30,064 nt of DNA from an uncultured Ruminococcus sp. (GTDB taxonomy: Bacteria > Bacillota > Clostridia > Oscillospirales > Acutalibacteraceae): the NCBI GenBank assembly GCA_902767175.1, contig CACXGH010000183.1, positions 1 through 30,064 on the forward strand, given 5' to 3'. Of the stretch, positions 1 to 8,132 are shown one piece after another (positions within the stretch are counted from its first letter, which is position 1; each line of letters begins with the position of its first letter). Made by a program: the position numbers and the translations under genes. Under the pieces are notes generated by a model that worked only from the letters and a program-made list of their open reading frames with translations, was not told the origin of the DNA and searched no databases.

Positions 1-84
1 GGAGCTAAAGCTCCCCGACGTCTGTTGACGGCGTCGCTCGCTCCAATCAAGCGAGCTTGTTGGAGCTTTGCTCCTTGTTTAAAA
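1..84. repeat. cluster of short palindromes at left edge
   Basis: Three short hairpins follow one another. Bases 1-14 are a self-complementary GGAG/CTCC palindrome. Bases 41-65 form CTCCA...TGGAG with an inner CAAG/CTTG stem. Bases 62-74 form GGAG-CTTTG-CTCC. The same GGAGC/GCTCC word recurs, so alternative pairings between the units are possible. No gene is visible. It may be the end of a larger repeat or the terminator zone of a gene to the left. Confidence 0.4.
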
Positions 85-87
85 GAT

Positions 88-125
88 CAAAGCACGGTAA
101 TCCGCATTACGGACTGCCGTGCTTT
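88..125. terminator. strong inverted repeat, terminator-like
   Basis: An 11-bp stem, AAAGCACGGTA paired with TGCCGTGCTTT (one wobble), has an inner TCCG/CGGA helix. Neither side has a long T-run; the minus-strand reading is followed by TGATCTTTT, a weak one. It could end a transcript entering from either side. Confidence 0.45.
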
Positions 126-300
126 AGGGAAGCGCTGATTAAATTCAGTGCCTGTATTGTGTCAGCAATTTTTTCATCAGGTTGTGCAAAAAGACCGCAG
201 GCAACCTGACGATTGTCAAGGGATTTTTGTGCAGGATAGCGGAAAAAGGGCAAGCAAGACAGGTGCTGAGCCGTAAGGCGTGATTTATTCAGCGATCCCT
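126..300 (+). repeat. dispersed inverted-terminus repeat, full copy 1
   Basis: About 175 bp that recurs at 14231-14404 with clear identity along its whole length; its right end recurs alone at 13061-13091. The outer ends form an imperfect inverted repeat: the left end reads AGGGAAGCGCTGATTAAAT, and the complement of the right end reads AGGGATCGCTGAATAAAT. Inside is a hairpin with arms TCAGGTTG and CAACCTGA (about 177-209) plus a TGC/GCA pair. No ORF is shared between the copies and no transposase is present, so this looks like a MITE-like or structured intergenic element. It ends about 70 bp before the small Cys-rich ORF. Confidence 0.8.
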
Positions 301-372
301 GAGTTTCAAGATGAATATTTTTTAAAATTATGCGCCATAATATCATTGAGAAATAAGAAAGAGGCTGATATT

Positions 373-543
373 ATGACTATTATTCCCTGCTGTGAAAGAT
401 GTATCTATCAGGCTGACGGTTTTTGTATACTTGACCATGCCGCTGCCGTAACTAACTGTGACGGTTCAGGCTGCATTCATAAAGTTTCACCCGTCAGCTC
501 AGTTATGCAGCTCAGCCGCCAAGAGCAGCGACCGCATCTCTGA
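373..543 (+). CDS. small cysteine-rich protein (56 aa), function unknown
   Basis: Starting at the ATG at 373, with an AGAGG ribosome site about 8 nt upstream, the frame encodes 56 residues. The N-terminal part is rich in Cys: C6, C7, C10, C18, C29 and C34, arranged CC-x2-C-x7-C-x10-C-x4-C. This suggests a small metal-binding or disulfide-rich fold. The last ~11 residues are read through sequence antisense to the radA 3' end, so the two genes would converge and overlap by 32 bp. Upstream in-frame codons (from 280) lie in the dispersed repeat and lack a ribosome site. I believe such short Cys-rich proteins occur in Clostridia, but I assign no function. It could be spurious; the ribosome site and Cys spacing argue for it. 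Confidence 0.5.
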   Translation: MTIIPCCERCIYQADGFCILDHAAAVTNCDGSGCIHKVSPVSSVMQLSRQEQRPHL

Positions 544-1891
544 TAGTTCTGACCGCTATTATATCAATTTCGCAGTCCTTCGGCAGAACAAGATTTTTCA
601 GATTGTGAAAGGGCAGTATACACTTTGTAAAGCCAAGTCTTGCGGCTTCCGTAACTCTTTGCGCTGCATGGTTTACACTTCTTATCTCACCTGTCAGACC
701 TACCTCTCCGAAGGCTATAAGCTCCTCTGAGACTACTATATCCTTAAGACTGCTCACAAGCGCCAATGCCAGAGGAAGGTCTGTGGCAGGCTCGTCGAGT
801 CTCAGGCCGCCGATCACATTGACGTATGCATCTAAACTTGAGAAATAATAACCGCATCGCTTTTCAAGCACGGCAAGCAGCATTGACATACGGTTGTAGT
901 CAAAGCCTGTAGACATTCTTCTTGCATTGCCGTATCCCGAATTGGTAACAAGCCCCTGTATCTCTGCGAGTATCGGTCTTGTACCTTCCATAGTACAGGC
1001 TACACAGGTACCGGAAACATTTTTCGGTCTGCCCGACAGCAGCATAAGGGACGGGTTTTCCACCTCCGACAAACCGCTGTCGCTCATCTGAAATACACCG
1101 ATCTCGTTAGTGGAACCGTAACGGTTTTTTACGGCTCTTAAAATGCGGTATGACATCTGTTTGTCTCCCTCAAAATAAAGCACGGCATCTACTATATGTT
1201 CCAGCACCTTTGGCCCTGCAATGGCACCGTCCTTATTTACATGACCTACAACAATGCACGGTATATCAAGAGACTTTGATGTTCTCATAAGAATATTTGT
1301 GCATTCTCTTACCTGAGTCACACTGCCCGGAGATGAACTCAGCTCCTTGAAATTCATCGTCTGAATTGAGTCTATCATCACAAGGTCGGGCTGCTCTGTC
1401 TGTATCCGGTCGGCAATTGCCTCTATATCCGTCTCTGTCATGATATAGAGATTATCGCTGTTTACACCGAGCCTTTCGGCACGGAGCTTTATCTGCCTTT
1501 TGGATTCCTCACCCGAAATATAGAGTATCTTGAGTATCTTTCCAAGATGTGAGCATACCTGAAGAAGAATGGTAGATTTGCCGATACCGGGGTCTCCTCC
1601 GAGCAGGACAAGAGAGCCTTTGACTATTCCTCCGCCAAGTACTCTGTCAAGCTCTTTCAGTCCCGTGTAGTACCTTTGCTCGTCCTCAGTGGATATCTGT
1701 GTGATCTTCACAGGCTCCGAGGAGGGCTTTTTTCTTTGCAGTTCAAGTCTTGACGAGCTTTTGAGTGTTTCTCTTATTTCCTCTGTCAAAGTGTTCCACT
1801 CACCGCATGAGGGACATTTTCCGTACCATTTAGCACTTTCATATCCGCATTCCGTGCAGACATAAAGGCTTTTAAGCTTTGAATTTGCCAT
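512..1891 (-). CDS. radA: DNA repair protein RadA
   Basis: RadA (Sms) is a RecA-like ATPase that helps process recombination intermediates, driving branch migration and loading during DNA repair. The 459-residue product has the whole family layout: a C4 zinc finger (C12, C15, C26, C29), a Walker A GGDPGIGKST at about 98-107, the RadA-specific KNRYG motif after the ATPase core, and a C-terminal Lon-protease-like domain. The reading frame stays open 56 codons further upstream, but that stretch is antisense-like overlap with cwlD. The ATG at 1891 has an AAAGGA site about 10 nt upstream and gives the family length. The start lies 7 nt after the cwlD stop, so the two are probably cotranscribed and translationally coupled. 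Confidence 0.95.
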   Translation of the reverse strand: MANSKLKSLYVCTECGYESAKWYGKCPSCGEWNTLTEEIRETLKSSSRLELQRKKPSSEPVKITQISTEDEQRYYTGLKELDRVLGGGIVKGSLVLLGGDPGIGKSTILLQVCSHLGKILKILYISGEESKRQIKLRAERLGVNSDNLYIMTETDIEAIADRIQTEQPDLVMIDSIQTMNFKELSSSPGSVTQVRECTNILMRTSKSLDIPCIVVGHVNKDGAIAGPKVLEHIVDAVLYFEGDKQMSYRILRAVKNRYGSTNEIGVFQMSDSGLSEVENPSLMLLSGRPKNVSGTCVACTMEGTRPILAEIQGLVTNSGYGNARRMSTGFDYNRMSMLLAVLEKRCGYYFSSLDAYVNVIGGLRLDEPATDLPLALALVSSLKDIVVSEELIAFGEVGLTGEIRSVNHAAQRVTEAARLGFTKCILPFHNLKNLVLPKDCEIDIIAVRTIRDAVAALGG

Positions 1892-1898
1892 TGCTTTA

Positions 1899-2633
1899 TC
1901 ATCCTTTGCTGTCGATTGTGTTCTGAGAGCAGTATGAAACGATACCGCACATAAGCGAAAAGGCAAGCTGCTGCTGATATTTGTCATCGGCAAGCTTCTG
2001 TGCCTCCTCTTTATTGGAGAGAAAACCGCACTCTGCGATAACGGCAGGGACCTGTGCATGAGACAGAATATATATGCTGTTATCGGAGGGCTTCAGTTCC
2101 CTCTTGTTTTCCGGCTGCAGGAATCCCGTAACTGAGCGTCTCATTTCCTCTGCAAGCTTTATGCTGCCGGGTGAGTTCTGCGAATAGAACATCTGCGTAC
2201 CGCTGTACTGACTCTGTTCAAATTTATTCTGATGTATGCTTACAAGAATATTATCCTTGCTGCTGTTTATTATTTCGACACGTTTCTTAAGGTCGGATAC
2301 CTTCTTTTCCCTTGTGGTCGAAGCCGAGCTGTCATATATGGATATATCGGTATCCCTTGTCATAACGACCTTATAGCCGCACACAGTGAGCATATCCCTG
2401 AGCTTGAGCGCTATGCTCAGGTTTATATCCTTCTCTAAAATGCCGTTGTCTACGGCTCCGCTGTCCTCTCCGCCGTGTCCGGGGTCAATAATAATGACAG
2501 TCTCATTTCTGGCACCTTCCGACATGACGCTTACAGCTTCATTTTCCGAAAAAGCAGTATAGAGCAGTCCTCCGAAAAGAAAGCCGCACAGCAGCACTGC
2601 CGAACAAACAAGATAGACCTTTATCTTATACAT
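1899..2633 (-). CDS. cwlD: N-acetylmuramoyl-L-alanine amidase, CwlD-like
   Basis: A zinc-dependent amidase of the Amidase_3 family, which cuts the N-acetylmuramoyl-L-alanine bond of peptidoglycan. CwlD of Bacillus (about 237 aa) acts in spore cortex synthesis, making the muramic-delta-lactam. This protein has 244 residues: an N-terminal hydrophobic segment (about 6-27) that should export or anchor it, then the catalytic domain with the Zn ligands and catalytic residues H53 (DPGHGG), E67 (LEKDIN), H134 (VSIHQN) and E201 (AECGFLSN). Size and the lack of SH3 or binding modules favour CwlD over autolysins. A GAGG ribosome site lies just upstream, beside a CCTCAT/ATGAGG hairpin (2641-2660) that could partly hide it. 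It runs directly into radA. Confidence 0.85.
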   Translation of the reverse strand: MYKIKVYLVCSAVLLCGFLFGGLLYTAFSENEAVSVMSEGARNETVIIIDPGHGGEDSGAVDNGILEKDINLSIALKLRDMLTVCGYKVVMTRDTDISIYDSSASTTREKKVSDLKKRVEIINSSKDNILVSIHQNKFEQSQYSGTQMFYSQNSPGSIKLAEEMRRSVTGFLQPENKRELKPSDNSIYILSHAQVPAVIAECGFLSNKEEAQKLADDKYQQQLAFSLMCGIVSYCSQNTIDSKG

Positions 2634-2682
2634 ACCCTCACCTCATTTAATTATATGAGGCTTATACGAGGGTTATTCAGCC

Positions 2683-2708
2683 AAAACAAAAGCGGTCTTT
2701 CGACCGCC
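2683..2708 (-). terminator. intrinsic terminator upstream of cwlD
   Basis: On the minus strand a GCGGTC stem with a GAAA tetraloop closes with GACCGC and is followed by TTTTGTTTT. It would end transcription of the coiled-coil gene at 2910-3623 and separate it from cwlD-radA. Confidence 0.75.
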
Positions 2709-2745
2709 TTGTGTTTGATACTATTATCATTTTAAAAGGTCAGCA

Positions 2746-2788
2746 CCCGTTCAAACGATACACCTGCTTCGCAGGCTATGGATACGGG
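2746..2788. other. nested hairpin in the cwlD upstream gap
   Basis: CCCGT (2746-2750) pairs with ACGGG (2784-2788), enclosing a CCTGC-TTC-GCAGG hairpin (2763-2775). The gap 2709-2909 otherwise shows no convincing gene; the short minus-strand frame ending at 2732 has no ribosome site and starts inside the neighbouring gene. It may be a 3'-end structure or a leader element. Confidence 0.35.
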
Positions 2789-2909
2789 CAATTTTCCCAT
2801 ATCCGTTTTACAGAATATGGAAATCTCTAAAAAACACATAATTGTATCAGCAGTCCTTATGCTGACATTATACCAGACAATATGTGCAATATTTTGTATA
2901 TGCCGGCTT

Positions 2910-3623
2910 TCAGATGCCGTTATTTTCAGAGTCAGGATTAAGCTCAACGGGATAGTCTATCACAGGAACACCGCCCTCAGATACAGATTCCGTCACATCA
3001 TCGAGCGGAATAGAATTCTTTATATAGAAGTTTTCCTTTATCTCTAAAAGCTTGTCAAGGTTTTTGCACAGGCGCAGATAGACATTATCAAGCCTGTCGT
3101 CAAGAGTAAGCGTACCTATTTTTATATCACGGCGAAGGAAGGTTACGTCATCTTTAAATAGCCTTATCTCTTTTTCGATATTATCAATGAGCATTATTGT
3201 ATCCATTGCCTTTTCCTGAGCCTCATCAATAACACCGTGCGCACGCTCCTCAGCCTTCATCTTTATCTTAATAAGGCTTTCCTGCAGTTCATCATATCTT
3301 TTAGCCTTGATAACAAGGGAGTCATACTGTTCCTGAAGCTGACGTTTTTCCTTGAGTCTCTGCTCAAGCTCCTTTTTATAAGCCTCAACGTCATTTTCAC
3401 GCTGTCCTATTGCCTCTGCAAGTCTCATCTGGGTTTCCTGCAGTGAATTATAAAGAGCATTTCTTGAGGCTGTCATCTCAATAAGCGCAATATTTTTTTC
3501 AGTAGCTTTAAGCTCAGCCTGTTCAAGCTTTTCCTGTAAAAAGTCTATCTGTTCCTCAGGGGTAAGAATATTTTTTGTATTCTCTGAAAGTTCGGAGTGC
3601 TTTACCATTACTTCATCTGACAT
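2910..3623 (-). CDS. coiled-coil protein with DivIVA-like motif
   Basis: A 237-residue, highly charged, cytosolic protein with no signal peptide or membrane segment. Residues from about 25 to 190 are almost continuous heptad-type coiled coil (long Glu/Lys/Gln/Leu runs). A central AEERAHGVIDEAQEKA stretch resembles the repeat found in DivIVA/GpsB-type cell-division and polarity proteins. The tail is acidic and probably unstructured. The ATG at 3623 is chosen because it has a GAGGTG ribosome site 6 nt upstream; seven earlier in-frame codons have none. A promoter (3654-3683) and a downstream terminator make it monocistronic. A scaffold role in division or envelope growth is inference; no enzymatic motif is visible. 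Confidence 0.7.
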   Translation of the reverse strand: MSDEVMVKHSELSENTKNILTPEEQIDFLQEKLEQAELKATEKNIALIEMTASRNALYNSLQETQMRLAEAIGQRENDVEAYKKELEQRLKEKRQLQEQYDSLVIKAKRYDELQESLIKIKMKAEERAHGVIDEAQEKAMDTIMLIDNIEKEIRLFKDDVTFLRRDIKIGTLTLDDRLDNVYLRLCKNLDKLLEIKENFYIKNSIPLDDVTESVSEGGVPVIDYPVELNPDSENNGI

Positions 3624-3653
3624 ATTACGCACCTCATTTTTCATTTGTCTCTA

Positions 3654-3683
3654 ATTATATCATAAAAACAAATAAAAAATCAA
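3654..3683 (-). promoter_or_regulatory. sigma-A promoter of the coiled-coil gene
   Basis: Minus strand: TTGATT (3678-3683), an 18-bp spacer and a perfect TATAAT (3654-3659), 31 nt upstream of the start codon in a very AT-rich stretch. Confidence 0.7.
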
Positions 3684-3829
3684 TAATTTATATAAAATAA
3701 ATAAAAATTTTTATCAAAATCAGCAAAATAAATAGCTCTGAAACGCAATCAGGTGATAAAAATATACATATCATCAATTCAGGACACATTTACGGTAACA
3801 CAGACTGAACAACACACTGTCAGTAAGGG

Positions 3830-4399
3830 TTACAGGAAGATAAATTGTATAAGCAGCTTTATGCCGAGTATTATAAGAATTGCACCGCCGAAAAGCTCGG
3901 CATAGGCAGGACGGAAAAAGTGAGCTTTTATTCCGAGAACAAATCCGAGATATGAAAGCAGGAAGGTAATAACACCTGTAACCAGTACGGTTATTATAAT
4001 ATCTATCGTGCTCTCGACACCGACTGCCGCAGGAAGAACCGTACCGAGTGCAAGTGCGTCAATGCTTGTAGCCACTGCAAGCAGCAGTACCTCTTTAACA
4101 CCGAGAGACCGTATTATCGTCTCATGCTCCCGTCTTGCATCTATGAGCATTTTTATGCCAAGAAGAACCAATATCACGAAGGAGACGATATGCTCGGCGC
4201 CCGATATCATTCCGCTGCCGACCTTGCCGATGCTCCAGCCAAGCACAGGCATTGCCGTCTGAAATATCCCGAAGGTCATAGCTGTAAGCAGGGCTGTTTT
4301 CCTGTAGTTTCCCCTGCTTTTTATACCGCAGCACACCGAAACAGCCATTGCGTCGGCTGCAAGGGACGCTCCTGCAGCAATTACCGATATCAACTCCAT
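3830..4399 (-). CDS. mntP: MntP-family manganese efflux pump
   Basis: A small integral membrane protein (189 aa) of the MntP family (former DUF204), which exports Mn2+ and guards against manganese toxicity. Six hydrophobic helices can be seen in two homologous halves. Each half carries the family's intramembrane acidic motif: D16 in LAADAMAVS and D114 in ATSIDALALG. The length matches the family (about 185-190). A strong AGGGAGG ribosome site lies 7 nt before the ATG. It follows addA by 133 nt, but a folded leader lies between, so it probably has its own control. The family call is firm; substrate specificity is from the family. Confidence 0.9.
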   Translation of the reverse strand: MELISVIAAGASLAADAMAVSVCCGIKSRGNYRKTALLTAMTFGIFQTAMPVLGWSIGKVGSGMISGAEHIVSFVILVLLGIKMLIDARREHETIIRSLGVKEVLLLAVATSIDALALGTVLPAAVGVESTIDIIITVLVTGVITFLLSYLGFVLGIKAHFFRPAYAELFGGAILIILGIKLLIQFIFL

Positions 4400-4431
4400 G
4401 ATAATTCCTCCCTGATTTTACCGAAAATAAA

Positions 4432-4511
4432 ATAGAGCGCTAAGCGGCGCCTTTCTGATTAAAAGTGTCTGCTTTTAATCAGAAAGCAGTATAAGTTTCC
4501 TCATGCTCTAT
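4432..4511 (-). ncRNA. structured leader of mntP, candidate cis-regulatory RNA
   Basis: On the minus strand an 80-nt unit is closed by a perfect 7-bp helix, ATAGAGC (4505-4511) with GCTCTAT (4432-4438). Inside is a perfect 15-bp hairpin (4451-4465 with 4472-4486, 6-nt loop), leaving two unpaired flanks: an AUGAGGAAACUUAUACUG stretch and a GCGCCGCUUAGC stretch. The 3' side is followed by TTTTATTTT, then the ribosome site about 25 nt later. A leader before a metal exporter suggests metal-responsive control. I cannot match it to the yybP-ykoY consensus (no GGGGAGUAG element), so the class is open. Confidence 0.5.
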
Positions 4512-4532
4512 CCTATGAAGGTTTTTTCGGGA

Positions 4533-7500
4533 TTATGTTTCTATCTCAAGCTCTTTACCCCGGAATATCGAATAAATGCAGCACTTCTTTACAGGCTTGT
4601 CGAAAAGCTGTTCTGCAGCATTCTTATACAGCAGAAGCTGTTTTGAATATCTCACTGCAAGCTCTGACAGTGTTTTGACCTTATCGGTTTTATAGTCGAC
4701 GATAATAATGCCGTCATTTTCAACTATAATACAGTCTATTGCACCCTGCAGAATGACATTTTCATCTTCGGGATATGACGGGTCAATTGCAGATGACGGG
4801 ATATTTACAGTGAAACGGTATTCACGAAGGAGCTTTTCAGCGCCTTTTATGTGCCGGTAAAGACTGCTTTCTAAGAATGCCCGGATATCATCAGTCTCAA
4901 TGCAGCCTGCCTGCTGCGCTGTAAGATACCCTGCCGTCAACAGTCTTTCCTTCTCGCTGTCGGGGCTTTGTTCAGCCGCTTCAAAATCAGCATACTGCAG
5001 GAACCTGTGCATTGCCGTTCCCTTTTCGGCTCCGGACATATTTCCGTCGATCATAAATGAAGGACGGCTCTCTGCAATGTGCCGGTCTGAAAGCTCGTTG
5101 TGCACAAGCGCAGATGCAGAGACTTTGGAAGGAATTGCAGTGCGTACGCTGTGACGGTATTTTTCGGAGAATCTTTTCCTTAAAAGCTCGGTTACAGTTC
5201 TGTCCGGCTTTACGGCGGTATCCTCCTTAACATCATCAGCCTTCTGCTCTTTTAGTGTATTTATAAGCTTAAAGCTCCATTCGGAGCTTGTCGGAAGTAC
5301 ATCAAGGCCGATCCGCTCTGACAAAGACCTCAGCTCGTTCATAGACGGGTGGACAAGCGCACAAAGCATTATCCAATCCGCAAGAGATGAAGATGCCGAA
5401 ACAGAAAACGGCGATATCCTGCCTTCACTCACTATTATCCGTGAAGCAAGTTTTTTCACTTTGTTTTTCAGTCCGTCCTTTGAACGCAGCGAATACGAAA
5501 CCACTGCAATGAGCTTTTCCTTAGCCCTTGTCATAGCGACATAAAGAACTCTCATGGCCTCGCTCATATCTTCACTTGTTTTGCACAGACCTATAACATT
5601 TCTCTGCATTGTATTGAATTTCAGCAGAGCATCTCTGTCTGCTGTTTTCATGCCGAAACCAAGCTCCGCATGGCACACTACCTCCTCAGTGCTGCTGTTT
5701 CCCCTTGCGTCAAGTCCTGCCATTATGCATACGGGAAATTCAAGCCCCTTAGAATGATGCACGCTCATTATTCTTACGGAATTTGCAGGTACTGTATCTC
5801 CGGCGCTTATATCAGTTCCGTTTTCCTCAAGATAGTTTATATGCCTTACAAGCTCCGTAAGGCTTCTCTTTCCGCTGTTTTCATAATCACGGATAAAGCT
5901 CATCAGCTTTCTGATATTGTGCACTCTGATCTCACCGTTTTCTGATGCGCTCATCATCGGGATATACCCGGTTTTTTCAAAAAAACGTTCAAGAAGTCTG
6001 TCCGGAGCTATTGTAACGGACAGTTTTCTCAGCTCGGAGAAAAGCTCGCTGAAATATACGCATTTATTATAAAGCCCGTTATTTTGTTTTCCCTCAGAAC
6101 GTATGCAGGCTCTTATCCTGTTGAAGATAAAGCTTCCGCTGTAATTTGTCTTAAGGTCTGCAAGGTCATCGGGGTCAAAGCCGAATACAGGACATAAAAG
6201 CACGGACAGCATCGGAATATCCTGCATAGGATTATCTATCGTCTTGAGAAGGGAGATCAGTATATTTACCTCATAACAGCCGAAAAGACTGTACGGCATA
6301 TCAATATAGGCAGGTATTCCGCATTTGTTGAGTATATCAGCATATGTCCTTGCATGAGTTGACGTATAACGCATGAGAACGGCGAAATCTGAAAATACTG
6401 CAGGTCTTTCTCTGCCGTTATCATACACCGTCATTTTCTCATCAAGCTTATTCCTTATAAGCTCTGCAATATATCTTGCCTCAATGCTTGAATTATCCTC
6501 ATCGTTACCTGTGCTTTTTTCTCCGAGGGCATAGGTATCAAGCAGGCAAAGCTCCATTGAAGGCTCATTCTTCATAGGGTAGTCCGCACCAACTGTGAGT
6601 TTTTCTTCATCGTTGTATTCTATCTCTCCTACCCTTTCGGACATTATAGCCGCAAAAACAAAATTAACGCTGTCAATGATTCCCTCTCTGCTGCGGAAAT
6701 TCCTGTCAAGTATTATCTTTGCGGGAAAGTGCGGAGCATTTCTGTCATAAAGCTCCGAGCAGGCTCTTCTGTTCTTGAATATTTCAGGCATTGCCTCACG
6801 GAAGCGGTAAATGCTCTGTTTGACATCACCTACCACAAACATATTCTTCTCATTATCAGATACAAAGCGGAAGATAGTTTCCTGAGTTTCGTTTGTATCC
6901 TGATATTCGTCAACCATTATCTGGTCATATCCGGACGAAAGCTCCCTCGCAAAGTCTGTCTTATGCATATTTCCTTGGTCGTCATGATATACAAGAAGCT
7001 TAAGAAGAAGGTGTTCAAGGTCTGCGAAATCGAGAACTCCCCTTTCTGTCTTTGCGTCAAAATATTCTTTGTCAAACTGCTTTATTACATCGCAGAGTGT
7101 CAGAACAGCAGGATATAGTTTTTCTGTGCCGCGCTTATATGCGGCAGTATCTGTGCCGAAAACAGGCAGCAGACTTTTTACGGTATCGGAAATATTGTCA
7201 AAGCAGTTGCGTACGATCAGACATTCTTCCTCCGTAACGGGAAGCTTTGTACTTCTCGGTTTGATGTATGATACACCGCAGAAGCCTGTTATACAAGAGG
7301 AAATATCGTCCCACGAGCGTTTTTCAAGGCTTGAAACAAGCTGTTCGCTGAAGTCCTCAAGTGCATAGAGGTTTTCCTCCGCACAGGTGCTTTTGCCAGT
7401 GCAGAATGCCTTGTTATTAAGAATTACATCTTTTGCTGAGTTTAAAAGCTCTCGGATATACTCGCACGATAAACGCAGCTTTTCAAATGCTTTTTTGGCA

Positions 7501-8132
7501 TATATGGTCTCGGATACAGGTATTTCAGGGTCATAGAACTGCGAAACCGTATCAAGCCATATTGACGGGAACGGGTGCGAGCTGCATTTTCCGTAAACGC
7601 TCAGCAGCTCGTTTTCCATGCTTTTATCAGTGCGTGATGACGACAAAAGCTCAGACAGCAGCATAAAGCCCTCATCGTGAGAAGCATATCTTTGCTCTAT
7701 GATATCCGACAATATCCTGTGCCTGAGAACGGAAGCTTCGCCCTCCGAAAAGACACGGAAGTCCTGATTGATATTCAGCAGGAAGAAGTTCTCCCTGATA
7801 ATACGGCTGCAAAAGCTGTCTACCGTGCAGATATCCGCATTACTCAGCAATATCTGCTGTCTGCGAAGAGACATATTGTCAGGCTCTTTCAGGAGAAGCT
7901 CATCGATCGCTGAGGCTATCCTGCTTTTCATCTCCTCGGCAGCAGCCTTTGTAAAGGTGACAATAAGCAGTCTGTCAGCACTTACAGGATTATCCTTGTC
8001 AGTAAGCAGCTTTATTACTCTCTGAACAAGAACTCTTGTTTTTCCTGAGCCTGCAGCCGCCGATACAAGCACAGAGCCGCCAAAGGCATCTATCGCATCC
8101 TGCTGTGCAGGAGTAAAGCTCATCTTACTCAT
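4533..8132 (-). CDS. addA: ATP-dependent helicase/nuclease subunit A (AddA)
   Basis: AddA is the motor and one of two nuclease subunits of AddAB, which resects double-strand breaks up to Chi and prepares the 3' end for RecA. The 1199-residue product has a UvrD/SF1A helicase core with Walker A at about 25-32 (AAAGSGKT), a DEYQDTN motif II, the usual later helicase motifs, and a C-terminal RecB-type nuclease domain with GTAMHRFLQY and the catalytic D1146/K1148 in DYKTDK. The ATG at 8132 has GGGGG 8 nt upstream; a GTG two codons earlier is the alternative. The start overlaps the addB stop by 8 nt (ATGAGTAA), typical of translational coupling and 1:1 subunit synthesis. Confidence 0.96.
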   Translation of the reverse strand: MSKMSFTPAQQDAIDAFGGSVLVSAAAGSGKTRVLVQRVIKLLTDKDNPVSADRLLIVTFTKAAAEEMKSRIASAIDELLLKEPDNMSLRRQQILLSNADICTVDSFCSRIIRENFFLLNINQDFRVFSEGEASVLRHRILSDIIEQRYASHDEGFMLLSELLSSSRTDKSMENELLSVYGKCSSHPFPSIWLDTVSQFYDPEIPVSETIYAKKAFEKLRLSCEYIRELLNSAKDVILNNKAFCTGKSTCAEENLYALEDFSEQLVSSLEKRSWDDISSCITGFCGVSYIKPRSTKLPVTEEECLIVRNCFDNISDTVKSLLPVFGTDTAAYKRGTEKLYPAVLTLCDVIKQFDKEYFDAKTERGVLDFADLEHLLLKLLVYHDDQGNMHKTDFARELSSGYDQIMVDEYQDTNETQETIFRFVSDNEKNMFVVGDVKQSIYRFREAMPEIFKNRRACSELYDRNAPHFPAKIILDRNFRSREGIIDSVNFVFAAIMSERVGEIEYNDEEKLTVGADYPMKNEPSMELCLLDTYALGEKSTGNDEDNSSIEARYIAELIRNKLDEKMTVYDNGRERPAVFSDFAVLMRYTSTHARTYADILNKCGIPAYIDMPYSLFGCYEVNILISLLKTIDNPMQDIPMLSVLLCPVFGFDPDDLADLKTNYSGSFIFNRIRACIRSEGKQNNGLYNKCVYFSELFSELRKLSVTIAPDRLLERFFEKTGYIPMMSASENGEIRVHNIRKLMSFIRDYENSGKRSLTELVRHINYLEENGTDISAGDTVPANSVRIMSVHHSKGLEFPVCIMAGLDARGNSSTEEVVCHAELGFGMKTADRDALLKFNTMQRNVIGLCKTSEDMSEAMRVLYVAMTRAKEKLIAVVSYSLRSKDGLKNKVKKLASRIIVSEGRISPFSVSASSSLADWIMLCALVHPSMNELRSLSERIGLDVLPTSSEWSFKLINTLKEQKADDVKEDTAVKPDRTVTELLRKRFSEKYRHSVRTAIPSKVSASALVHNELSDRHIAESRPSFMIDGNMSGAEKGTAMHRFLQYADFEAAEQSPDSEKERLLTAGYLTAQQAGCIETDDIRAFLESSLYRHIKGAEKLLREYRFTVNIPSSAIDPSYPEDENVILQGAIDCIIVENDGIIIVDYKTDKVKTLSELAVRYSKQLLLYKNAAEQLFDKPVKKCCIYSIFRGKELEIET

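Noticed and set aside
107..346. Minus-strand 79-aa ORF over the left repeat
   Set aside because: It lies in the dispersed repeat, has no ribosome site, and the frame is not kept in the second copy.
2732..2947. Minus-strand 71-aa ORF between the coiled-coil gene and cwlD
   Set aside because: It starts within the coiled-coil gene and lacks a ribosome site; the region is better explained by hairpins.
4432..4511. yybP-ykoY manganese riboswitch upstream of mntP
   Set aside because: The position fits, but the conserved GGGGAGUAG element and its partner loop are not there, so I call it only a structured leader.
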